Source of the DNA: Mesorhizobium sp.
Lineage (GTDB): Bacteria; Pseudomonadota; Alphaproteobacteria; Rhizobiales; Rhizobiaceae
Direction of reading: 5' to 3'
DNA length: 64,000 nucleotides
Assembly (NCBI GenBank): GCA_004963905.1
Contig: SUGL01000013.1
Location: 1-64,000, forward strand
Made by a program: the position numbers and the translations under genes
Shown: piece after piece, positions 54,881 to 62,508 of the stretch
How the letters are laid out: every line of letters begins with the position of its first letter
Numbering within the stretch: the first letter of the stretch is position 1
Notes under the pieces: model-generated
What the model was told of the DNA's origin: nothing
The model's input: only the letters and a program-made list of their open reading frames with translations
The model's database searches: none

Positions 54881-55792
54881 ATGACCGCCTCATCCACCTT
54901 TCTCGGTCTTCCCGACCGCCTCGCCGATGGCCGCGTGCCCCGTGCGGTGATCTTCGGAGCCGGTCACGGCAGCACCTATCCCGGCAAGGATAGCAGCGGC
55001 TACGGCCTTGCCACCGAAGCCATCCGCGCCGCGAGCCAGGACGACGCCCCTCTCCTCGAACACTGGGATTTCGATCTCGGTGGTCCGCTGTTCGACGGCA
55101 AGCCGGTCTGCTGCGTCGACGCCGGCGACATCTTGACCACCATGCATGACAATGCCGGCAACCGTGCGCGGATCGAGGCGAAGACGCGCGAGATCCTGGC
55201 GTTGCGCGCCGTGCCGATCCTGCTTGGCGGCGACGATTCCGTGGTCATCCCGTTCCTTGGCGGTTTTGCCGATCACGGGCCGGTCTGGATCCTGCAGATC
55301 GACGCCCATATCGACTGGCGCGACGAGGTGCATGGCGAGCGCTACGGCTATTCGAGCCCGATGCGCCGGGCGAGCGAGATGCCGCATGTCGCAGGAATGG
55401 TCCAGGTCGGCCTGCGCAGCGTCGGCAGCGCACGCCTCGGCGAAATCGAAGCGGCGCGGCGCTATGGCAGCCGTTTCGTCACCGCCCGCGAGATACACGT
55501 TGAGGGCGTCGAAGCGGCTCTGCGCCATATACCGGAAGGCGCGCGGGTCGTCGTCACGTTCGACTGCGACAGCCTCGACCCCTCCATCATGCCGGGCGTG
55601 GCGGCGCGTACGCCCGGCGGCCTCACCTACACGCAGGCGATCGACCTGATCGCGGGCCTCGGCAAACGGGCCAGGATCGCCGGATTCGACCTTGTCGAGC
55701 TCTATCCTCCCAGCGACATTGACGGCCTGTCGGCGCTGACAGCCGCACGGCTTCTCGTCAACGTGATCGGCGCCATCGTTCGGCAGATTTGA
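54881..55792 (+). CDS. Ureohydrolase (agmatinase/arginase family)
   Basis: 303 residues. Metal-binding motifs: GGDDS near residue 118, DAHIDWRDE, and TFDCDSLDPSIMPG. The first motif is GGDHS in most arginases and agmatinases; here the metal-ligand His is Asp. The ring of other ligands is complete, so a hydrolase acting on agmatine, guanidinobutyrate or another guanidine compound is likely, but the substrate cannot be told. It is a single-gene unit, with a palindrome well upstream. Confidence 0.85.
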   Translation: MTASSTFLGLPDRLADGRVPRAVIFGAGHGSTYPGKDSSGYGLATEAIRAASQDDAPLLEHWDFDLGGPLFDGKPVCCVDAGDILTTMHDNAGNRARIEAKTREILALRAVPILLGGDDSVVIPFLGGFADHGPVWILQIDAHIDWRDEVHGERYGYSSPMRRASEMPHVAGMVQVGLRSVGSARLGEIEAARRYGSRFVTAREIHVEGVEAALRHIPEGARVVVTFDCDSLDPSIMPGVAARTPGGLTYTQAIDLIAGLGKRARIAGFDLVELYPPSDIDGLSALTAARLLVNVIGAIVRQI

Positions 55793-55859
55793 AGCCCTGC
55801 CTGGCATGATGGCCAGAAGGGTTTTCCTGGGGCAACCTCCCTGCCCTGTAGCATTCGCC

Positions 55860-56105
55860 TTATCGTTGCCAGAAAGGCAGCTTGGCGATCTCTTCTTCCA
55901 CCTGCCGCCGCGTCAAACCGATATCGTCGATCAGATGCGGATTGTCCCTCGATATGCGCTTGAGTTCCCAGCGAAAATGCGTCTGTTCGCGCCAACTCAC
56001 TATGGCGCTTCGCAGGGCCGCGAGACTGTAGCGCCGAGGCGACGTGTCCGACCTCTCGGCCGTGCACACTGCCTGATGCGGCGCCGAGGCAAAAACATCG
56101 TTCAT
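55860..56105 (-). CDS. Small DUF1127 protein
   Basis: 81 residues. The C-terminal half (RWELKRISRDNPHLIDDIGLTRRQVEEEIAKLPFW, given here only as a landmark region at residues ~45-79) is the Arg-rich DUF1127 motif with the D-x-G-L-x-R core. Short DUF1127 proteins in Agrobacterium affect phosphate metabolism and RNA turnover. GGGAGG precedes the ATG. Confidence 0.85.
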   Translation of the reverse strand: MNDVFASAPHQAVCTAERSDTSPRRYSLAALRSAIVSWREQTHFRWELKRISRDNPHLIDDIGLTRRQVEEEIAKLPFWQR

Positions 56106-56231
56106 GGCAACCTCCCGATGGTTGAGTGCCCGGAGGCCTTCGACTTGAAAGAGGTTGAATTCTGCAGGATGCGAAACGCGCCGTAATTAAGCCTGTCCAA
56201 ATAGTTCTCAAAACTTCCAAATCGGCTATAG

Positions 56232-57749
56232 ATGCGGCGCATGCAGGGATCGCGCTTTGCCTTTGGTCCGTACGTACTTGATTCAGCAGCGGGAACGCTT
56301 CAGCGGAACGATGTTCCCGTCTCCGCGGGCTATCGCGGGATAAAACTGCTTGCCGCGTTCGTCGAACGCCCTGGCGAAATCCTGACCAAGACCGAGTTGA
56401 TGGATGCAGCCTGGCAGGACACGGCCGTCGAGGAAGGCAACCTCACCGTCCAGATCGCGCAGCTCAGGAAACTGCTTGGTCCGGCCGCGGACGGCGGCGA
56501 ATGGATCGCTACGGTTCCGCGCGTCGGCTACCGCTTCACGGGGGCCATCGAACAGCTCGGCGGCGCGGTGCGAAAGCCCTTGCCGCTGCCCGACAAGCCA
56601 TCGATCGCCGTGCTGCCCTTCGCCAATCTCGGCAACGATCCCGAGCAGGATTCCTTCGCGGACGGGCTGGCGGAAGACCTCACCACCGACCTCTCCAGGA
56701 TTTCCGGTCTTTTCGTCATCGCCCGCAATTCTGCCTTTGCCTACAAGGGGAAGGCGATGGACGTGCGCGATATCGCACGGGAACTTGGCGTGCGCTACCT
56801 GCTCGAAGGCAGCGCAAGACGGGCGGCCGGGCGCGTGCGCATCAATGCCCAGCTGGTCGATGCCGCCAGCGGCGAACATCTGTGGGCGGAACGCTTCGAT
56901 CGCAGCCTGGAAGACATCTTCACCGTCCAGGACGAGGTCACGGCCAAGATCGTGGAGGCTCTGCTCGGCAGGCTGCGCGCGCCGCCGCCGCGCAACCGGC
57001 CCAAAAATCTCGAAGCCTATGATCTGTGCGTGCGGGCGCGAAAGCTGATCGACGATTCGCCGCAGACAGCGCGGGAAGCGCATCTGATGCTGACGCGCGC
57101 GGTTTCGCTCGATCCGGATTATGCCGAGGCCTATCGCTGGCTTGCCATGAACCACTGGATGGGATGGGTGCACTGGGGCCAGCCTATCGAGCCCGCCCGC
57201 AGCATCGCTCTGGAGCTGGCGCACAGAGCCGTGACGATCGATCCCAACGACGCCGGCTGCCGCTGGGTGCTCGCCAACCTGCTTGCCTATGAGCGCCGCT
57301 TCGACGAGGCGGATGCGGAGTTCGCCAGAGCGATCGAGCTGGACCCGAACGAAGCCGACACCTGGGCGACAATGTCCGACATCGAGGTGCTGGCCGGGCG
57401 GGTCGACGAAAGCCTCGAGCACATTCGCAAGGCGTTCCGGCTGAACCCGTTTCCGCCAAGCTGGTACTATCTGACGCTCGGCCAGGCGCAATATGCCGCC
57501 GGCGACTACGAAGCCGCCGTCGAGACGCTGCGCAGGGACGAAACTTACCGGACCAGCTCACGCCGTTTCCTGGCGGCAAGCCTAGCCCAGCTTGGCCGGC
57601 TCGACGAGGCGCGTACGGAGGTCGACCTGTTCCTCGTCAGCAATCCGCATTTCAGTACCGGCTACTGGGTCGCAACGGAACCGTTCCGCGACGACGCGAC
57701 GCTCGCCCACTTTGTCGACGGCTTCCGCAAGGCCGGTCTTCCGGAGTGA
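56232..57749 (+). CDS. OmpR-type winged-helix regulator with TolB-like and TPR regions
   Basis: 505 residues. The N-terminal DNA-binding domain (about 5-100) has the OmpR-family pattern ERPGEILTKTELMDAAW and ATVPRVGYRF. A TolB-like region follows (SIAVLPFANLGNDPEQDSFADGLAEDL), then TPR repeats to the end. No receiver or membrane domain is present. The TolB-TPR part is paralogous to that of the cyclase at 4347-6128, so the same sensor scaffold is joined to different outputs. ATG 56232 or 56241 may be used; no Shine-Dalgarno is visible. Confidence 0.85.
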   Translation: MRRMQGSRFAFGPYVLDSAAGTLQRNDVPVSAGYRGIKLLAAFVERPGEILTKTELMDAAWQDTAVEEGNLTVQIAQLRKLLGPAADGGEWIATVPRVGYRFTGAIEQLGGAVRKPLPLPDKPSIAVLPFANLGNDPEQDSFADGLAEDLTTDLSRISGLFVIARNSAFAYKGKAMDVRDIARELGVRYLLEGSARRAAGRVRINAQLVDAASGEHLWAERFDRSLEDIFTVQDEVTAKIVEALLGRLRAPPPRNRPKNLEAYDLCVRARKLIDDSPQTAREAHLMLTRAVSLDPDYAEAYRWLAMNHWMGWVHWGQPIEPARSIALELAHRAVTIDPNDAGCRWVLANLLAYERRFDEADAEFARAIELDPNEADTWATMSDIEVLAGRVDESLEHIRKAFRLNPFPPSWYYLTLGQAQYAAGDYEAAVETLRRDETYRTSSRRFLAASLAQLGRLDEARTEVDLFLVSNPHFSTGYWVATEPFRDDATLAHFVDGFRKAGLPE

Positions 57750-57770
57750 AGGCCGGCCTTGCGGTGCGGC

Positions 57771-58163
57771 CTATTCCTCGAAGCGGCTTTTGGCTTCACG
57801 ATCGCGCTCGTACCTTTTCGTAACCGGAAGTGGCGGGAGCCATGATTCGCGACGGATGGTCCAGCTTTCATAACTCGGCGTGAGCTGGTCAGGGGCGTCC
57901 AGGGAGCCGAGATGGACTTCGATCTCGTCCGCGGTGCGGGCGAAAACGGACGAGCCGCAGCGCGGACAGAAGAACCGTCCGGCATAGTCGCGTGTCTCGC
58001 CCTCGATCGTCACCGCGTCCTGAGGGAACACCGCTGCGGCATAGAAAAGCGCGCCATGGTGCTTGCGGCAGTCGAGACAGTGACAGATGCCGACCCGGTA
58101 CGGCCGGCCCGACGCCACGATCCGGACGTTGCCGCACAGGCAGCCGCCCGTGAACCGATCCAT
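57771..58163 (-). CDS. GFA-family zinc protein
   Basis: 130 residues. Zinc/thiolate motifs CLCGN, CHCLDC and CPRCGS give the GFA (glutathione-dependent formaldehyde-activating/CENP-V) fold. Members bind glutathione adducts; the physiological substrate is unclear in most bacteria. GGAGGAG precedes the ATG at 58163. It converges with the winged-helix gene. Confidence 0.88.
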   Translation of the reverse strand: MDRFTGGCLCGNVRIVASGRPYRVGICHCLDCRKHHGALFYAAAVFPQDAVTIEGETRDYAGRFFCPRCGSSVFARTADEIEVHLGSLDAPDQLTPSYESWTIRRESWLPPLPVTKRYERDREAKSRFEE

Positions 58164-58345
58164 GTTGCGTCTCCTCCAAATCAATCGGTCGGAACGTTTA
58201 CAACGAACCGTGTCGAGCCGTCCACGAAAGCCGCGCCAGGCTCTTCCACGTCGAGAATTCGACTTCACCTGCCAAATTGCCCGAGCCCTGCCCTACGAGC
58301 ATTTCGCTCGGCGCCATCTCGCTTGCGTGCAGCACGAACCGAATT

Positions 58346-58358
58346 GCATAACTTATGC
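58346..58358. promoter_or_regulatory. Palindrome directly before the methyltransferase ATG
   Basis: GCATAA-C-TTATGC, ending one base before the start codon, where a Shine-Dalgarno would be expected. It shares CATAA/TTATG half-sites with 54625-54640 but with different spacing. An operator overlapping a leaderless start is possible. Confidence 0.3.
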
Positions 58359-58359
58359 C

Positions 58360-58794
58360 ATGGCAGTCGGAATCTCCGAGCGTATCTCCGCTTTCGTCGA
58401 AGCCCTTCCGCTGAAACCGGGACTGCAGGTCCTGGAGATCGGATGCGGCCCCGGCGTTGCCGCGCGCGCTGTCGCTCGCCGTATCGGCGACGGCTTCATT
58501 CTGGCGATCGATCGTTCCGAAAAGGCAATACGATTGGCGCGCGCGGGATCGGCAGATGAGATCGCTTCTGGCCGCCTTGACTTCAGGCAGGCAGCGATCG
58601 AGGACTTCACATTGCTGCCAGGCGACACCCTCTTCGATATCGCCTTTGCCATGCGGGTCGGCGCCCTCGACGGGCGTCACCCCGAGACTGGACGGGCGGC
58701 GCTGATGCGTATCAAGGCCGCCCTGAAGCCGAGTGGCCGGCTCTTCATCGACGGCGGCGATCCATTGAAGGAGATCGATCTGTCCGTGGCGTAG
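58360..58794 (+). CDS. Short class I SAM-dependent methyltransferase
   Basis: 144 residues. Motif I VLEIGCGPGVAARAVAR is clear, followed by LAIDRSEKAIRLAR (motif II) and the DIAFAMRVGALDG and LKPSGRLFIDGG blocks. It is shorter than most family members but contains the whole Rossmann core. Substrate unknown. The frame is open further upstream, but that part is unlike a methyltransferase. No Shine-Dalgarno is seen; a palindrome abuts the ATG. Confidence 0.7.
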   Translation: MAVGISERISAFVEALPLKPGLQVLEIGCGPGVAARAVARRIGDGFILAIDRSEKAIRLARAGSADEIASGRLDFRQAAIEDFTLLPGDTLFDIAFAMRVGALDGRHPETGRAALMRIKAALKPSGRLFIDGGDPLKEIDLSVA

Positions 58795-58798
58795 CGCC

Positions 58799-59227
58799 CT
58801 AGAAAAACCCGTCGAGAAACGCCGCCGTCTCATCCGAGATGCCGACGATCTTGTTCGTCGCCTGGCGGTAGAATTTGAAGTTCAGCTCGGTCTCGGGCCG
58901 CCCGTCCTTCCAATCGCTGAACCCCTTCCAGTCCTTGAACCGCTTGAGCTCGTCTCGGCCCAATTGCCGCGCGGCCGATGCGGTGCGCCGGACCGAAATG
59001 CTGACGCGCGGCGTCTGGCGTTCGAGGTCGGGCCTTCGGGGGATGGCTTCGGATGACGTGACGATGCCGCGCGCGACAAGCCCCTGGCCGCCTTCGTTCT
59101 CGCTGGCGAATACGAAGATCGTGGCGCCTTCGGCGACATGCTTGCCGCCATACATGGTTTTCTGCGCGGCGAATGAGAACGTCTCAGCCCGCGGGTCCTT
59201 GACCTCGGCCTTGATCGCGAAGGCCAC
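58799..59227 (-). CDS. Conserved-looking hypothetical protein, PUA/EVE-like appearance
   Basis: 142 residues. The order of strands (TIFVFASENEGGQGLVARGIV, then RVSISVRRT) is reminiscent of PUA-like EVE/ASCH domains that read modified bases, but I cannot assign it. GTG start 3 bases after the stop of the epimerase gene, so both are expressed together. Codon use is like the neighbours. It converges with the methyltransferase gene with only 4 bases between stops. Confidence 0.6.
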   Translation of the reverse strand: MAFAIKAEVKDPRAETFSFAAQKTMYGGKHVAEGATIFVFASENEGGQGLVARGIVTSSEAIPRRPDLERQTPRVSISVRRTASAARQLGRDELKRFKDWKGFSDWKDGRPETELNFKFYRQATNKIVGISDETAAFLDGFF

Positions 59228-59230
59228 GCC

Positions 59231-60106
59231 TTACGGTTCCCGGCCGAGGACGATCTCGTAGCTCAGCGTGCGCTTCGCGCCCTGCTCGATCAGCATCACG
59301 CCCGGCTTGTCGGCGAATTCGCCGTCGAAATCGACCGGGCTTGCAATGCCATGCCAGGGCTCGATGCACAGGAACGGCGCGCCGCCGGGCTTGGACCAGA
59401 TGCCCAGCTCGTTGAATCCCCGCCAGGACATTTCGATCGTCGGACCGCGGTCGGCGGCATAGCGGACGCTGGTGCTGGTCGGCCGGTCCAGAATTACGGC
59501 GTCGTCATCGAACAGCCGCTCGGAAAGCGCAAGCACCTTGCCTTCGATAGGCGTCGGCTGCGGTGTCGGGAGCAAAAGCCCGTCTTTCAGGCGGCGGATC
59601 GGCGCGGGCTCATTGTCGGCAAAGGTCAGCCGATAGGCTTCCTTGGGCAGTTCCGGCAGCAACGGCCAGTTGAAGGCCGGGTGAGCGCCGATCGAGGCTG
59701 GCAGTGGTTCCTCGCCTATGTTGGTAACCTCGAAAGTCACGCCAAGCCGCCGAGGAGCGAGGCTATAGGTTACCGTCAGAAAGAAGGCGAATGGGTAATG
59801 GACGCGCGTTTCGGCCCCGTCCATTAGGGCCAGGATGCAGGACGAAGGTGTCCGCTGCATCCAGCTGAAGCGCCTGTCGCGGGCGAAGCCGTGCTGCGTC
59901 ATCGGATAGTTCTGGCCGCGATGGCGCAGTTGATCGCCCTTCAGCCGGCCGACGATCGGAAACAGGACCGGAGAATGGCGCCGCCAGGCAGGCCCTGCCT
60001 GCCACAGAAGCTCCGTGCCGTCGGCGTCGCGCAAGGACACCAGTTCGGCGCCCTGCCCGACGATGGTTGCCGAGATGCCGTCACCGTGAAGCGTCACCTG
60101 TTCCAT
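59231..60106 (-). CDS. Aldose 1-epimerase family protein (LacX-like)
   Basis: 291 residues. The galactose-mutarotase-like fold is indicated by LLWQAGPAWRRHSPVLFPIVGRL, HGFARDRRF, the catalytic-region GAHPAFNWPL and the late CIEPWHGIASP. It matches the LacX-like subgroup more than GalM. It probably acts on anomers of a sugar or sugar phosphate in the cytoplasm. GAGGA lies before the ATG. First gene of a two-gene unit. Confidence 0.87.
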   Translation of the reverse strand: MEQVTLHGDGISATIVGQGAELVSLRDADGTELLWQAGPAWRRHSPVLFPIVGRLKGDQLRHRGQNYPMTQHGFARDRRFSWMQRTPSSCILALMDGAETRVHYPFAFFLTVTYSLAPRRLGVTFEVTNIGEEPLPASIGAHPAFNWPLLPELPKEAYRLTFADNEPAPIRRLKDGLLLPTPQPTPIEGKVLALSERLFDDDAVILDRPTSTSVRYAADRGPTIEMSWRGFNELGIWSKPGGAPFLCIEPWHGIASPVDFDGEFADKPGVMLIEQGAKRTLSYEIVLGREP

Positions 60107-60215
60107 GCGTCCTCGCGGCTGGCTGGTGTGCTCGGCAGGCTAGCAAAAGGCGTCGCGCGTACTCAAGGGCGGCGAGCCGTTCCGTGCCTCACGGAACGGC
60201 GATGAGCACCGCCGC

Positions 60216-60258
60216 AAAAAGAAGCCGTGGCCGAAGAGAACCCTTCGACCACGGCTTC
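60216..60258 (-). terminator. Rho-independent terminator of the Bax inhibitor-1 gene
   Basis: Long stem GAAGCCGTGG/CCACGGCTTC with an inner CGAAG/CTTCG stem. On the minus strand it is followed by five T's. It lies about 30 bases after the stop. Confidence 0.9.
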
Positions 60259-60287
60259 GTTCAAGATGTTGGCTGCTACGGCCCGGA

Positions 60288-61004
60288 CTACTCACGCTCG
60301 CCGGTGAAATTCAGCAGCAGCTGGAAGATGTTGATGAAGTTCAGATAGAGCGAGAAGGCGCCGAACACGGCGAGCTTCTGCTGCGATTCCGCGTCGAAAT
60401 TCTCGGCATACTGCTCCTTGATCGTCTGCGTGTCCCAGGCGGTCAGGCCGATGAAGACGGCGATGCCGATCACCGAGATGGCGAATTGCAGCGCGGTCGA
60501 GCCAAGGAACAGGTTGACGAGGCTGGCGATCACCACGCCGATCAGGCCCATGATCAGGAAGGACGAGAACCGCGTCAGGTCGCGCCTGGTCGTGTAGCCA
60601 TAGAGGCTGGTGGCGCCGAACATCGTCGCGGCGATGAAGAAGGTGCGCGCGATGCTGGTGCCGGTGAAGACCAGGAACACCGAGGCGAGCGACAGGCCCA
60701 TCACGGCGCAGAAGGCCCAGAACATCGCCTGCGCGCCAGCCGCCGACATCGTCTGCATCTTGAACGAGAAGATCATGACGAAGGCGAGCGGCGCCAGCAT
60801 CACCACCCATTTCAGCGGGCTGGAGAAGATCGGCACATAGAGCGCCGGCGTCGAGGCCACCGCGAAAGCGACGAGGCCGGTGACGACGAGGCCGAGGCCC
60901 ATATAGCTGTAGACGCGCAGCATGTGCCGGCGCAGGCCCTCGTCATAGACAGCACCGGCCTGGATGCCGGCGCCCATTCGATAGCCGAGATTAGGGCTGT
61001 TCAT
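60288..61004 (-). CDS. Bax inhibitor-1/YccA family membrane protein
   Basis: 238 residues with seven predicted membrane helices and the family C-terminal pattern GLTAWDTQTIKEQY. Relatives are Ca2+-leak channels or, like YccA, inhibitors of the FtsH protease. AAGGAG precedes the ATG at 61004. It starts 37 bases after the anti-sigma gene on the same strand, so it may belong to the ECF unit; a clear terminator follows. Confidence 0.9.
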   Translation of the reverse strand: MNSPNLGYRMGAGIQAGAVYDEGLRRHMLRVYSYMGLGLVVTGLVAFAVASTPALYVPIFSSPLKWVVMLAPLAFVMIFSFKMQTMSAAGAQAMFWAFCAVMGLSLASVFLVFTGTSIARTFFIAATMFGATSLYGYTTRRDLTRFSSFLIMGLIGVVIASLVNLFLGSTALQFAISVIGIAVFIGLTAWDTQTIKEQYAENFDAESQQKLAVFGAFSLYLNFINIFQLLLNFTGERE

Positions 61005-61041
61005 TGGAGTTCTCCTTGATTGGATCCGTTGGCTGGGTGTT

Positions 61042-61815
61042 TCAATAAAGCGTCCGGGCCAGCCTTTCGGCGGCGCGATCGAGATCGCCTGCATCGCCTT
61101 GTCCGACGACGGCGTAAGCGACCTCGCCGATCTGGAAATAGGCCGACGAGATATCGCCCGAGGGCGCGACGGTCGGCTTCACCACGTCGAAGGTGCCGGG
61201 CCTGATCGCAAACAGCGACACCAGCCCGAGGTCCTTCGTTTCGACAGCCATCTCAACGCTCGGTCCGAACCGCGACGGATAGATTTGCACGTCGCGGATC
61301 CTCCAGTCGTCAGGCAATGACGGCATGACGATCGCGGTCGCTGCGCGGATTTCGCCGGCGTTGTAGCTTGGCGCTTCCGCCTGCGACGGCATCGTCTCGC
61401 GCACCAGAGTCGTCCGGTGCGCGCTCACCGCTTCTTCGACATAGGCGGGTGGTTGCGTCGAGGCGACGACCTTGGTGACGGCGATCGGCCCGAAGACGCC
61501 GTTTGCAAGCCACCCTGCCGCCACCAGCACAGCCGCGGCTGCGGCTCGCTGCAGCACGGAAAAGACACGACCCCTGGCAAGCGCCCTCTCCAGCCGCCGC
61601 GCCGCTTCGGTCGTCGCCGGGCGTGCGGTTGCGCCTGGCCCGGCCAGCGCCACGCGCAGCTCGTCGCGCGTTCTGAGATCCGACATCACCCGCGCAGCCA
61701 CCTCGGGACGAGCGGACAGGAACGCCTCCACCTCGATGCGGCGGGCGACGTCGAGCTGATCGTCGACATAGGCGTCGAGATCGGCATCGGTTACGGGATC
61801 GACGACAGCGGTCAT
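61042..61815 (-). CDS. Transmembrane anti-sigma factor
   Basis: 257 residues. The N-terminal part (about 1-65, DADLDAYVDDQLDVARRIEVEAFL) has the helical anti-sigma appearance without the zinc HxxxCxxC motif. One membrane segment lies at about 88-108 (AAAAAVLVAAGWLANGVFG), and a periplasmic domain follows. It starts in a 4-base overlap with the ECF sigma gene, so it is its dedicated partner. Confidence 0.85.
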   Translation of the reverse strand: MTAVVDPVTDADLDAYVDDQLDVARRIEVEAFLSARPEVAARVMSDLRTRDELRVALAGPGATARPATTEAARRLERALARGRVFSVLQRAAAAAVLVAAGWLANGVFGPIAVTKVVASTQPPAYVEEAVSAHRTTLVRETMPSQAEAPSYNAGEIRAATAIVMPSLPDDWRIRDVQIYPSRFGPSVEMAVETKDLGLVSLFAIRPGTFDVVKPTVAPSGDISSAYFQIGEVAYAVVGQGDAGDLDRAAERLARTLY

Positions 61816-62345
61816 GATTCACCTCCCACGATCCTCAAGTGGTTTTTGCCTCGCGTCCAAGCGCCCTCCTCCATCTCGCGTAGCGCCGCACGGGCGCGGC
61901 CGATGCGCGACATCAAGGTTCCAAGCGGCACGCCGCTGACCTCGGCGGCCTCCGCGTAGCTCAGCCCTTCGATGGCTACGAGATGCAGGGCGGAGCGCTG
62001 CTCTTCCGGCAATGACAGGAAGGCTTCCCGCACTTGCGAAAGGCGCACCGAGTGGTCCTGGGATGCCGCCATGTTCTGATCGGCGAGACGGCCGGCCTGC
62101 TCGATGCGCGCTGCTTCCGACCGGCGTGCGCGCATGCGGTCGATGAAGATGTTGTGCACGATCGCGAGCAGCCAGGCGCGCAGGTTGCCGCCAGGACGGA
62201 AAGTGCCGCGCCGCTCATAGGCGCGCACCAGCGCGTCGTGGACCAGATCCTCGGCATCGGCGCTGTCGCGCGTCAGCGAGCGCGCATAGCGCCGCAGCGA
62301 GCCCAACTGCCCAACGATATCGAAGCGTGCCATCGACCGTTTCAT
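61812..62345 (-). CDS. ECF-family RNA polymerase sigma factor
   Basis: 177 residues. Region 2 (SADAEDLVHDALVRAYERR and RAWLLAIVHNIFIDRMR) and region 4 (LSLPEEQRSALHLVAIEGLSYAEAAEVSGVPLGTLMSRIGRAR; shown as landmarks around residues 60-160) are complete, without extra domains. It pairs with the downstream anti-sigma factor through a 4-base overlap. A perfect inverted repeat lies directly before its ATG. Confidence 0.93.
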   Translation of the reverse strand: MKRSMARFDIVGQLGSLRRYARSLTRDSADAEDLVHDALVRAYERRGTFRPGGNLRAWLLAIVHNIFIDRMRARRSEAARIEQAGRLADQNMAASQDHSVRLSQVREAFLSLPEEQRSALHLVAIEGLSYAEAAEVSGVPLGTLMSRIGRARAALREMEEGAWTRGKNHLRIVGGES

Positions 62346-62366
62346 GCCCTGTTTACGGAACAGGGC
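62346..62366 (-). promoter_or_regulatory. Inverted repeat abutting the ECF sigma start codon
   Basis: GCCCTGTT, five bases, AACAGGGC, ending at the base before the ATG on the minus strand. The Shine-Dalgarno-like AGGG lies in the stem, so a hairpin could hide it. A GGGATTAA element further upstream (about 62372-62382) could be an autoregulated -35. Confidence 0.5.
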
Positions 62367-62508
62367 AAGGTTTTAATCCCGATGGGGTGTGATTTCTGTA
62401 TTGGCCGATGGCGCGCCTTCAGCCTTCGCCCGGTGTTCGGCGTATAGGAAACCGCTGGCGCGATACGCTCGATTTGCGTATCACTCCGCCGCCATTGGAG
62501 CCTGATCG

